Of a stretch of 64,000 bases of DNA, positions 1 to 12,700 are shown piece by piece (the first letter of the stretch is position 1; each line of letters begins with the position of its first letter). The stretch covers positions 660,155-724,154 of the forward strand of contig CAJNOP010000045.1 of NCBI GenBank assembly GCA_905250075.1, read 5' to 3'. The stretch comes from Rotaria sp. Silwood1 (taxonomy: Eukaryota > Rotifera > Eurotatoria > Philodinida > Philodinidae). Under the pieces are notes generated by a model. It made no database searches, was not told the DNA's origin, and saw only the letters and a program-made list of their open reading frames with translations. A program made the position numbers and the translations under genes.

Positions 1-736
1 TAGTTTATTTCAATTATTTAAAAATTTTTGATTGACATAGTATTCTTCAATTTTTGAATAAATATTTTTATATTTTCAAACTATTGAAATAAATTTGTAA
101 GAAAATTATCAGATAAAAACTATATCTTAATTATTAAAAAAATCAATCAGATTTATTTCGGTATATAAATGAAAATTGTACAAAGTAATCTTCTTATTTT
201 TTTTTTCTACCAAACAACCTTGAAGGATAAAGGATTAATTATTAATATTCTGTAAATACATTGCAAGAATATCTTCAAAAAAAACAAATCTTCTTTTCAT
301 TTAATGGTAGAATAGAATCGTATGATAATAATAGTATTAGAAGATTTTTAAAATCTGAATTTTTTTTTTCTTAAGAAATCACTTTAAATAAATCTGTTTC
401 GCTTGATTGATTTTTTTTTGTTTTTCGTCAACTTGTTATGTATTTTATTTTATCACACATTATTTATACGAACATTTCTACAACGTTAAAAACAAAAAGA
501 AGTACACAAAGAAAGACGGAAACTATATTTATATATGAGAAAACTTCTTTTTGTTTTTTGCTTATGATTATGATTAATTAACATAATACAAATCTTGTAT
601 AGGATGATCCTTTGTATGTTTTTTTGTTTTGACTATTACAAAGAAAAAAAAGAAAAGAAAAGAAACGAAAAGAATCTTAATAATAGTCGAGGTAAAATAT
701 TTTGCACATATATTAATACATATATATATATAAGTT
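1..736. other. 3' flank of the first NEK gene, no gene seen
   Basis: AT-rich sequence downstream of the minus-strand kinase stop codon, with homopolymer runs and a short TA tract near 721-732. Open frames here are low-complexity and not credible genes. Confidence 0.6.
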
Positions 737-3700
737 TTAAACCAATTCGAGAAATACGAGTTGATCAACAAGAAAACAATCACTGGTTTTTTTAACAAAT
801 GCTGTTAGACCTTGAGTAATTTTTGTATCATCTAATGTTGGATCTGTTCGTTGTGCACTACGTTGTTTTACTAAATAATTATGAACTTTTTCAAATGTTT
901 CTTCACCTAATGTTTGAATTGCTTTACTACAAAATAAAAAATAAATAAATTTTGCCAATTAAAAGATTTATTATTATTATTATTATTTATAATAAAAAAA
1001 AAATATTATTTACGTTCTTAATGATGTAATTTTTCTATTTTTTGCAAGTGGACCATATGCATCACAAATCGGATTATCTTTTAATGTTGAATTATTTTCA
1101 TCAATTGTTTTGTTTGTTAAAGATTTTTGTTTTGTTGAATTTGAAATTGTTCTTGATGATGTTATATATTTTGATGGTCGAATTTGATTAGATATATTAC
1201 GTGGATCAATAGTACGACTCATTGAATTTATTGTTGAATTTTTTGATGCAGACATTATTCGTTGTCGATTTTGTTTTGTTTCTTGACCATTAAAACTACG
1301 ACATACTTGATCATAGAATTCTTTTTCATCATTTTCACGTGTTGGACTATAATCATCTTCTTTTTCAAAATCATCATAAGCTTCATAATATTGATTTGTT
1401 AATGTTGGATCAATTGGTAAACCATCTTCATCACCAAATTTTTCAGCTATTTGTCTATAAGTTGTACGCATTGGTGTTATTGGTCGATCTTCATTATTTT
1501 TATTACGAATAGATTTATTAAAATCATTTGGACGTTCGGTATGCGTACGAACAGTATAAGTTTCTTCATTTGAATATTGCTTTGGATCTGAGAAAATAAT
1601 TATAAGAAATATCAATTGAAAATATTCTGTTTCTATTGTATTTTAAACTGATTTTTATTGAATCAGTTTAAAATAAAATAAGAAGAGTTATGTAGTTTGA
1701 TAGAGAAATTTCTATAGCAGATATGATATACTGATTGAGATGTAAAGGAACAATCAAAAATGATTTCATTATATAATATTCTAGTTATATAAAGCTAGTT
1801 GAAATGTTTTATATTCGGTCGAATTACAAACAATTGTCTCTTATTATCGTTTGATTCTATGACATCTAAATGTAAAATTTTCGATTTTTTTATTTATTAC
1901 GTCTCTAGTAAACCTCGAAATCGAGGTACATTATTGATTTTCCACTCTGACTTGTACCAAGCTAATTATTGCTCATACTCGTCAGACGAATCCATTTTCT
2001 CCTCACGCTTCGATTAGCACTAATTCTGAGAATATTTATTTTTTTGCAAAAAAATAGGTTTCTACACTATGAAACTCAGCAATCACCTCGACAATTTATC
2101 GTTAATAACCGTCATGTGCTTAATAATAAGGTCATGCAATTCCTAGTATTTGTAAAAATAGCATAATAAGTTGACCTATTTATTAAACTAAAAAAAGTAA
2201 CACGTATGTTTGCTTATATTCTCACTTCATAAAAACTATTATTTATTAACAAGAACTTTTCATGAATAAATTATTTGTCGATCATTTCAAAGAGCTAGAT
2301 AAATTAATATTTGTAGCATACGTGATTAATACTAACCTATTGGGAATACTGGTCTACTTCATTAATATTTATACTATTTAGTGTAATAGATACTTTAATC
2401 AACTTTGTTTGAATATGAAAGTAGCACTAGACAAAATACATTGTTGTTTGTTTTTATTCATTTCCTAACAGAGTACTTACAAACTACTCGTATAGGAGAA
2501 AGTTTTTGATTGTAATTAGTTGTAGCATGTACAAATCTTTCTTGAAAGAAATATTAAAGTTTGAACTAAACTTTAAATTCGTCTGACCCATAAAGGAAAA
2601 TCTCTTTGAATTAAGTAGCCTATTTCGAAGTCTGATTTTTCGATTACATTAACATTTCATGTTTTCGACTGATACGAAAAAATTTTCTTAAAATAAATCG
2701 TTCTTCTCTTCTCTACTCGAAAGTAATAAAACCATATTGAGTTTGATCATAATTGAAATATATTACAATAGATATGAAAAAATCATTTTAATTCTTTCAT
2801 ATAAACTTTGTATTCATTTTCGATATTTCAATTCTATATATTAACTTACTATGATTACGACTATGAAATGTTTGTGGTAATTTAGAACGTGGTTGTTCTT
2901 TAATTCCAGCAACAGTTGAAGATGGCCATGGTTGCTTCATCTATATTAATAGATAGTAATTGATTCAAAGAAAAATAAAAAAAATAATCAATAAACTTAC
3001 AGATCCAAAAATAGTACTTTCACGCATCATTTGTCGACTTTGAGCAGCTTGTAATGTTTGTGATCGAATTGCTTGACTAAATAATTATTAAAGAAACTCT
3101 TAAGTTGATTTTTATTTATAAATATACTTACTTAAATGCTTGAGCACGAGCATCAGCTTCGTGTAATTTTCGTTCAATCATCGTTTGTTTAGCTGTTTTT
3201 TGTGTATTTTCTGCTTTTAAAGTCTCTTGTTCTTCTTGTTGTTGTTCTTCTTCTTCTTCAATTTTTAAATTACGTTTATAGAATGTATTATTTCCAAGTT
3301 GTACATCATTATCATCATCATAATCTTCAACAACAATAGCATTATCTGGACTAGATAATGACCAATTTTGTTTTTTCATTTCACTATAAACAATTGGATT
3401 TTGTCTAAAAGATATTTAGAAAAAAAAATTTTATTGAACAACGAATATTCTAAACGTACAAATGAGAATGAATATCTTTTAAACGACGATTAGCATTGAC
3501 TGTATTTTCTAATGGAATATTCAATTGAATTCTCTAAAAAAAAATCAAATGTTAATAATCTTTGATTTTATTGTTTTTCTTAATTAATCTATTACTTGAC
3601 GATGTGCAAGAATTAATGGACTTTGTAGTAATTCCGCAGCACTAGGTCGTTGTTTTGGATCTTTGGTAAACATTCTAATACAGTAGAACAGAACATATCA

Positions 3701-6700
3701 TGTTTGTATAGTCTATTATTTTAATAATAAATTTAATTTTCTACATAGAAAATAGTTTGATCAAAACTTTATCATGTTGATTGATCTTAATGATTTCTTG
3801 AAATTTTCAGATACTTCTACTTTTGACAAAAAAACTTCAAAAATTTTAAACGAGTAAAGAAAATATCTATCCGACAAGCAAATAGAGCAATATTTGAAAC
3901 TATACTTTAAACATTTAACGTATGAGAGAATATCTCCAAGTGATTCACTCTATTTATTTCTGTATTTTTCCAAAATGTTGGATATCACTAGAGTACTGTA
4001 ACCATCAAAGATTTTCTTTTCTTGTTTAGATTTGATTAAGGGAGCCATTGTTTATTAGATTTCTCTTGCAGGAGTTCTACTTTCGAAGAAAAAACGATAT
4101 ATTTGGGAATTTCGACTTGAAGTTTTGTAAAGATGAAAATCTCCATTAGAATATCTCATGTATAAAATTTCATCATTTTTAGATATTGTTTTACTACGAT
4201 ACAGATATCTGAATGTATCTAGGCTTTTCCATAAGTGCTGTATTCGATAAGGATATATTGAGAAATCTGTATCTTGGCAATGCGATATGCATAATTATTG
4301 AAACTTTATACATGAAATAGTTTAATCAAGAACTTCATGTGTACGATGTTTCAGTTCGAAATTTCCAAATATATATTTTTTTTCGAAAACTGATCTTCTG
4401 CAGAAGAGATGTACTAAAAAGTCGCTATCTCGACCAAGCCTAAACATGAATAAATAATTTATGTAGGTTACGTCACTGTAGTGATTTTCTCTATATATAT
4501 TGGAAAAATATGGGGGATCAGCAGACCGGGTCACTTGTAAATGTTTCCTCATTAGTAAATTATCTCTAATAGACTGAAACATTAGTACATTAAGGAATTT
4601 TTTGAAAGTTGATGAAAGAACAAACCATCATAATTCATTAGATTATCTATACAGTTGATGTGAAAATTGACTGTTAAAACAATTAATGAGATTAATTTCA
4701 TGAGATCTAATTTCTGTTTTATTACATTCAAAAACTTTTTTACAAATAAGAATTTTCTATATTGAATTAATTTTAATTAAGTTTCATGAAATGAAAAATA
4801 ATGTGATGTTACATATTAGTCTATATAAATCATTCATTTTATATCAAGACGCTTGAACCTAGCCGACTTGACAAGGAACTTTAAACTAGTTTCTGAATAA
4901 AGTCATTTATATTTTTGCAAAACACTTCCATTATATCCATGTAAAAAGAAAACAACTCAAAATTAGATTAAAATCGATTATTTTCGGATTAATAATCTAT
5001 TATAATCTGATTTTTAGGCGTCTTTTTCTTATATGGATACTATTTACACATTTTTTTCACATATAAAAAAGTGTGTAATAATCTCTATACTTACTTTTTC
5101 AATAAATCATTTAGTTCTTTTGAATATGTATTTGGTAATTCAGGTGGTGTTCCTTCCACTACTTTATATATAACATTCATAAGACCTTTTCCATCAAAAG
5201 CATGTTGATAAGTACACATTTCATATAATAAACAACCAACCGACCTAAATAAAACATTCAAAAACAAAACAAACTCTCAATCAGTAAAATCTATTATTCA
5301 TACCAAATATCCGATTTCGATTCATAACCATCATGTTTCATTACTTCCGGTGACATGTAATATCTTCATAAAATATACAAAAAAAAATAAAATAAATGAA
5401 TTTCAAAAAGAAAAAAAGATTCTATTTTCAAAGACAAAACAAAAAATAAACATACGGTGTTCCAGTGAATGTAGTTGCATTTTCCATTGTTCCAACTAAT
5501 ACTCGACTTATACCAAAATCACCAATTTTAACTTTATTAGATTTAAGAAAAATATTTCTTGCTTTTAAATCTCGATGTAAAATTCTTGATTTATGCATAT
5601 ATTGTACAGCAATTAATATTTGTATAAGCCATTCAACAACTTGATCTTCTTCTAATGTAAGATTTTTTTTTTTTAATTCTTTAAAACGTTGATCAAGATC
5701 ACCACCCTCACAATATTCTGTTACAATACATAAATAATCATTTTCAAGAAAACTTTCATAAAACTAAAATCATATAGAACCAAAAAAATAAAATTTTTTG
5801 AAAATAATGTTAATGTAAAAATCGAGTAAATTTCTTTCATTCATTTATGACTTGAAAAGATTCGTTCAAAATATCGTATTTTTATTGCAATTAAATCCTT
5901 CTTTTGTTGAAGTGCTTGAAAGAAAAATTTAACAGATTAATGAAGTCCGATATATGAGTAAATATCAAGTTCTTTTGTCTGTCAAAATTCTTGATTTTGT
6001 CTGATATATTTTTCTCTTAAATCCTTGAAATCATTCAATCTCGAAGTATAAAAGCCTATTCATTTTGTATTTATTAAATTTTATTTTCTTGTTGAGAAAA
6101 TTACATTTTCATTTCATTTCATAATGTAATCCGATGAAAAAGGTTAACCCGACCTTTAGTAATTAGTATTTTTCATTATTATAGCTTAACGTTGTTCTGT
6201 TCAAAACTGATTCTTAAAGAATGAGAAGTAAAATTTTAGAAAAAGCACGACTATAACTAAGTATATTTTTCAAATACTATTATTTCTATTAAAATTAATG
6301 CAATCCGATTTAGTTAACGACGATGATTTCGAATATGTTGTCTATGTGTTATTGAACTATTAGGCCGTACTAATGAAAAATGGCAATCACGAGAGGCTTT
6401 TTAACTCTTTTTCGTTGGATTATGTTATTAAAGAAGAAGAAAATTCAATTTTCTCAACAAGAAAACAAAATTTAATAAATACATAATTTAATACACCCTT
6501 TTATATCTCGAGGTTTAATGATTCTAAGAAAACAAAACATAAGGTCTTCATACTTCAGTCAAGAAAAGCTTGATAGATTTACTAACACAGTTATATGAAT
6601 ACATATTCAACGACGTTTTCAAGCTGTCTATATATGGAACTTAGTTTTTTTTTTTAAACTAAATCAATTTCTAATTAATTGAAATAAAATTCTTCTTCAT

Positions 6701-7277
6701 GGTTTTTCATCTTAAAATACTTTCTAAAGGTTTNNNNNNNNNNNNNNNNNNNNNNNNNNNNNNNNNNNNNNNNNNNNNNNNNNNNNNNNNNNNNNNNNNN
6801 NNNNNNNNNNNNNNNNNNNNNNNNNNNNNNNNNTATATATGACTTTATTAGCCTCTTCAAATTTTCAAAAGCATTTTTCAGCTGAAAAATGTTCTTGTTG
6901 AAATAGAAATAATGTATTTCTAATCCCCTTCTTCAAATATTTAACAAAATGAATGATATCTACTCGTTTTATTTTTGGCATGACCGATATCTTACTTTAA
7001 CAATATATTCATTATGTAATTTTGATAATAGTTCAGCTTCACGCACAGAATCAACTGTTTGATCAGCTTCCATTTCACCTAATCGAACAACTTTAAGTAC
7101 TTTTCTATAAATAAAAATTTTAATGATTTTGAAAAAAATAATTTAAAATATTCTTTACTGATCATGTCGTCCTTGAAGATCCGTAACAAGATAAGCTGTA
7201 CCGAAATTTCCTGCTCCTAATTTTTTGATTATTTTATAACGTTTATTATATATTTGTGGTTCCTCATTTTCAGTCAT
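737..7277 (-). CDS. NEK-family serine/threonine kinase, long form (700 aa)
   Basis: Exons on the minus strand: 7277-7159, 7104-6996, 5763-5456, 5363-5304, 5244-5095, 3674-3596, 3533-3460, 3404-3132, 3076-3001, 2940-2850, 1587-1014 and 926-737; 2103 nt, stop TAA. The kinase domain fills about the first 270 residues: glycine loop GAGNFGTAY, lysine in KVLKVV, catalytic HRDLKARN, DFG in KIGDFGISR, and MSPE in place of APE. GTPYYMSPE and the general pattern are typical of NEK (NimA-related) kinases, which act on cilia, centrosomes and mitosis. A Glu/Gln-rich probable coiled coil follows (around 3180-3300), then a polar region, then a conserved tail with ETFEKVHNYL. The gene lies 83 bp downstream of a paralogue in the same orientation and shares several intron positions with it. 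Two introns are over 1.2 kb and carry inverted repeats; one also holds the assembly gap. The NEK subfamily is not assigned. Confidence 0.88.
3987..4484. repeat. Long imperfect inverted repeat in a NEK intron
   Basis: Left arm about 3987-4176 and right arm about 4298-4484 are imperfect reverse complements. For example, ttatacatga sits near the centre of the right arm against its complement in the left, and the left ccaaatatat/tcgaaattcc match is clear. The outer ends pair as ctagagtactgtaacc against ggttacgtcactgtag. The loop is about 120 bp. No coding capacity. It lies in the intron between exons 5 and 6 of the NEK gene. Best read as an old non-autonomous foldback or MITE copy. Confidence 0.6.
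6023..6528. repeat. Inverted repeat (MITE-like) in a NEK intron
   Basis: Left arm about 6023-6110 and right arm about 6439-6528. The inner part is nearly identical: ttttctcaacaagaaaa on the right is mirrored by ttttcttgttgagaaaa on the left, and the match continues through aatttaataaatac. The loop is about 330 bp with no open frame. It sits 200 bp from the assembly gap in the same intron. Confidence 0.7.
6734..6833. other. Assembly gap (100 N)
   Basis: Exactly 100 undetermined bases, the usual placeholder length for a scaffold join of unknown size. It lies inside the second intron of the NEK gene, so the coding sequence is not interrupted. True intron length is unknown. Confidence 0.98.
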
Positions 7278-7360
7278 ATTTATTATTAATCTAGAATACA
7301 AAGAAAAGTTTAGTTTTTTATTATCGGAAAAAAAAAATATATATATATATATATAAATCG

Positions 7361-9712
7361 TCAAGATGTTTCTGTTCGTTCATTTAATTCATTTAAACAT
7401 TCATGAAGTACAAGTTCATTTATTAATGTAGATGCATGTGAATTTGAACTTAATGCTTGAAGACCAGATAAAATAATATCATCTGTTCGTGTTGGATCTT
7501 GAGATTGTTCTTTATGTTGTTCATGTAAATAATTATAAATACGATTAAAATTTTCTGAACCAATTAATTCTTTTGCTTTACTAAAAAAGAATAAAATAAA
7601 ATAAAATAAAATAAAAAAAAAAAAACATATTCGGTTTTTGTTTTTTTATTAATCAACCTTCGATAATAATCAGTTTTGATTTGTTTTGCTGTCGAACTAA
7701 AAGGATCCATATTATTATCTGAAACATGAATATCGTCTAAAAGAAAAAAAAAATTAAATTATTAATGAAAAACTTTATATACATATTAAAATTGAATAAA
7801 CCTGAAGAATTATTTTCAAAACCATCAATAGAATCCATGGATGATGTTGAATGAACTGGTGATGATGGAACTTGTAATGAATTTTGGATATGTTTATTTA
7901 TTATTGGACTATTACTGTATGAACGGCGAAGATCTGGATGTGATGGTTCTAAAGAAGAAATTATTTTTCAAAATTATTTGTAATCGTTTTATGAAAGAAA
8001 AATAAAAAAAACCTATTCTCATAAAATATATATGTTAATATGAGATTATCTTTAATAAATTTGAAATGTATATAGGTTTTTTTATTATACGAGAAAATTT
8101 GATGACATAATAATATTATAGAAAAAAGTCTTGCAAAGATATTTTGATATACTGAAGACAAAAAAAAAGATTCGTTCGAATTTGACTAAATAAATATTGA
8201 TTTGGAATGTTCATAAAAGTTTATTGTTAAAGAATACAGCTGCATAAAATGGTTATCAAATGTAAAAATTAATGACTTTCAACTAGAAGAGGATACAAGT
8301 TAAGAGTTATAAACGACAGATGAAATCTTATAGTTATCGAGAAAAACAAAGATAATATATAATGACTCAATCCAAATGTCATGCCTCACTGACAGTATGC
8401 TAGGTTTTAGTCAATAATTTTTCTTCAAATATTTTTACAAACTCTAACAATTCATTCTTCTCAAGTTCGAATGCTAAAACTCAATAGATTCAATTTACTC
8501 GATTCAGGATCAGGAGTCGATGATTGAGTGGCTAATTTTTTTGTAGTATTTGCTTTTATTTCAATCTAAATTAATAAACAAACAACAAATTTCTTTCATT
8601 TAAAAACATTCTTCTTTTTGAAAACATACTTGACTAAACTCTTCTAATAATTCTGATGCTTTCAGTCGTTTTTCTGGATCCTTTGAAACCATTCTAATTA
8701 AATCAAGATAAATTTCCAAAAACAAGAAATTAAACAAAAACTTCTTCTCTACTATTTACTGTAAATAAAGTTGTTGTACTTTTGCTGGAAATCTTTCCGG
8801 TAATGGAGGTGCAGGCTCTCGAAGTATTGCATCCATTGTTTGTATAATATTCGATCGTTCAAATGCACGTTTACAAACACTTAATTCATAAAGAACACAA
8901 CCCAAAGACCTATTTAACAAAAATTAATTTAAAACAAAAGGAAATTTTCTTCTTATCATCTTACTTACCAAATATCTGATTTCATATTATATCCATCATA
9001 TCTTAATGATTCTGGACTCATATAGTATGGTGTACCAATAAAAGTTGATGCTTTATCTAATGTGTTTATCATTAAACGTGATATTCCAAAATCTCCAAGT
9101 TTAATATAATTTCGTTTTAAAAAAATATTACTAGTTTTAATATCACGATGAAGAATTCTTTTTGAATGAAGAAAATCTATAGCTGATAAAAGTTGCATAA
9201 ATAAATCAATAACTTGATCCATTTGTAAACGGCTACGTTGTTTACGTAAAGATTTTAAAAATTGATCCAGATCACCATCCTTATTGGTTGTTTAAAAAAC
9301 AAGAAAAAAAAAATAGTTCTTTTTTCAGTGTTTTAAAAACAACAAAAAAATCAAGAATTTTACTTCACAATATTCTGTTACAATACAAAAATACGATGCA
9401 TCTATAAAACTATCATAAAATCGAACTATGTTTGGATGACGAAGACGTGCTAAAATTGATGCTTCATGTTCGGCATCTAAAGATTCATTTGGGGAAGCAT
9501 CACCGATAAATATTGCTTTTAAAACTTTTCTGAAATATAATGCATTTTTTTAATATTTATTCATAAGATGTTTTTTAAGCATACTTTTCATGTTTAGATT
9601 TTGTATCATGAACTAAATAAGCCGTACCAAAACTACCTTGACCAAGTTTTTTTATTTGTTGATATCGATTGGCATACATGGTAGTTTGTGCAGTTTCTCC
9701 GGATGTACACAT
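7361..9712 (-). CDS. NEK-family serine/threonine kinase, short form (443 aa)
   Basis: Exons: 9712-9585, 9529-9364, 9279-8969, 8909-8760, 8693-8630, 8565-8499, 7948-7802, 7736-7658 and 7580-7361; 1332 nt, stop TGA. The kinase domain covers about residues 20-280: glycine loop GQGSFGTAY, lysine in KVLKAI, catalytic HRDIKTSN, DFG in KLGDFGISR, and MSPE. After the kinase comes a Ser/Thr/Pro-rich linker, then a tail (SKAKELIGSENF...YNYL) matching that of the downstream paralogue. The intron phases after KVLK, at IW/S, before MVSKDP and before SKA are the same in both genes, so the pair arose by tandem duplication. The longer gene has extra exons encoding an acidic coiled coil that this one lacks. 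Role inferred from family: ciliary or cell-cycle signalling. Confidence 0.87.
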
Positions 9713-12700
9713 GATTTTTCTATCACCAAAAATGTAGATTTTGAAATGAGTCACATATAGTTTAAAAAAAGAATCTTGACGGCATTAATAGTAGTTAACC
9801 GATGAACAGACGGCATTTTGAATGATGTTGTCTGCAACGGACCCTTTCTTTCTGTTCGTATTCATATAATATAGATGACTCTTGTTGTAGATGAAGAATG
9901 AAATTTTTTTTTGTACAAACACAACTGAAATTAAATAGAATTAAAGAGTGTCTGTAGAAGAGAAATATTCAAGAAATATTCTATGCATTTAACGAATAGA
10001 AGTCATATATACTAAAACATATACGAGAGCATAATTGAAAACTATTGTACCTTTAAGTGTTTGACTTATTTCATCGTCTTTTTAATTTCATTATAGCTAA
10101 CTTTTTTTTCGGCCTTTAACCAAAAGAAATGATGTTTTCATATTGACTCATATGATTGTGTACGAGTGCTAATTGATGGCATCGTTAATGTATAATATCA
10201 AACATTTTACGAAGGCAATTCTTTATTTATTAATACTATATGATACAATTTTTTCAATGGTAAAGATCTAGATTTTCTAAATGGTAAGGCTATTCAACAA
10301 GACTTGTTTACATTAATTGAGGAGCTAAAACTTCAATTTAGAAGAAAATCGGTTCTTAAGTCTATACAAATATCTATATAAAGTAGTTATTCTAGGCAAA
10401 TAGATCTCAATGATTCTGATAAGAAGCTCAGTTTGATAGATTTCTGTCACTAAATCATATAATTAAAATTCATTCAATCAAGCATAAAAATACGAAATCA
10501 AAGATTTATTCGTTCCATTATGTTTTTCTTTCCATTGATGGTGCAAAAATCTCGATTTGCTAATTAATTAAAAAGAGCCATTTGATTCCAATATCCAGTG
10601 GCATCTATCATCTTAGCTTTCTCTTTCTCGTTTTGCAATTATTACAAAATTACAAGGTAGTGATGTAATCACGAAAGACTCAATCCATTCCAGAAGCTGT
10701 TGAGCTCTTCTCGTTTTCAACGACCTAAAATTTGCTTAAAAATGGATTGAGGCCGTTGTAAAATTGTTATTAAAGGATCTCTGTTCACAACTGTTTTTTT
10801 GGTCAGGCCAATATTGCAAATGAGCTCGAGAATATTTAATTATTCGTTTGTTCCACCAGACATATTTTACATAATATAAGTCATTCAACCAATGATAAAG
10901 TTTTATTCTCAACGCTTCTTGAGTTTTTATATCTTCTATTTGAAATATGTTTTTATTTCATAGTGAAATCTCTCTCTCTCTTGTGAACACCGTGGAGATC
11001 GTTAAAAATTTTCATTATATAGACGTGTTTCAGTTTAGAGAATTAAATGCAAAGATTGCTGTAAAATGAAAAAAGCTTCTAGAGTGTTCGTGTCTGTATT
11101 AGTCTAACATAAAGATCTAGTGATTTATTTTCTTCTTCATCTACTTTCATTTAAATGATTTGAATTGAAAGATGTTCCCATAAAGACACAAGATTTTGTT
11201 CTTCTTTGTCAAAAACCCTTCAATGTATCTTGTCTTTTTGCTTTTCAACTAATATCAATATCCATTAATTTTGATCGTAATTCAATGATTAATTCATAGA
11301 TAATGTGTACTTAGCCATAATACACATAATACTGGTCATCGACAATGAAACGTGGTTAATAAAAACGGCACGTGTGTTCAAATTGGATGGGGCTCTTAAT
11401 AGCATGAGAAACTACAAAACGGTGTTCACATCAGAAGAAGATATTTCCAGCAAACAATTAGCGGATTTATAAGGAGACACAGGAAGTGGTAGTTTCTTTC
11501 AAACTGTTTTTTGGTTTTTTTCAGTACAAAAACGGCAAAAAATGAGCCAATATAACTTCAATTGGATTTGAAAACACGGTTGCTGACTATGATCACCTCT
11601 ATTTTCCGAAATTCTCGATTTATCACTACCGTTAGATCTGACACCATTCGTAATGAGAAAGTGCTTACTGCTAAGGATTTTACTGTAGATTAATTTCTCC
11701 TGGTCGTTGAATTTTTTTCACAATAGCATCTATAAAACTTGTTGCCTATACTAGCAAACCGTTAGTACCTGCACTAGTATTTAAACAAAATTTATTTAAC
11801 GATTTTCTGGAATAACCATGCTTTAATATTATTTCCGTGTTCTCGTTTCCGAACTCTTGACGAGAATTGTCGTTCCCTATTGCCGCGAGAAATAGGACGG
11901 ATAAAAACAAAAAAAAAATTGTCCCGACAAGACATCAGAGTAAATATCCTGCTTTTATTCATTATTTTGCAACATTTGTTGAAGTTTAACTTCCAATATA
12001 ATAGTTATACTGTCTGGAAAAATAGATCATTATTTTTTTTTCAAAATTCACGACTTTTGTTGACATGCGCTATTCAAGATATAAGAAGATACAATCAATT
12101 AATATCTAAGCAATTTCTTGAATGTTCATTCTTTATTTATGGACAAAGCTGTTTCTAAAGATTTGTTCTGTGAAATATGACCTCAATCGAATATTGAAGT
12201 ATAGAGATAGAAATATCGATCTAGCCATCTCCTCCCGTTCGCATAGACGTGACGGGCATCATTAAGAGATTATTACACATCGTGACAGGCATAAAAGCGA
12301 GATCACAGTCTAATGTGGAGTTAATATAATAGTTGCTCTTTATGTTTTATCACAGTCACTACGATATGTTGGGGTTAATATATTTCCTCATCAACATGCA
12401 TTGACAGTAGATAGGAATTCATAAACAGAAACGTACATTGATTTATCTCTTCTTTTACAATATCATCAGCTCCATTGTGTTTTACGTTGTAATCCCACAG
12501 GGACTGTGCTAACAATTTTTCTGAATAAAGATTGAAGTAATTTCTATCGATATTTTGATTGTAGAATAAATATAAAATGGTCTATTTAATTTTAATCTTA
12601 ATTTAAAAAAAAATAACACGACATGGTTTTAAATTGAAATGGAAGTCTTTGGAATCAAAGTCTTCCATATTCCATCGATCCTCTTTTTGTCGATGGTAGG

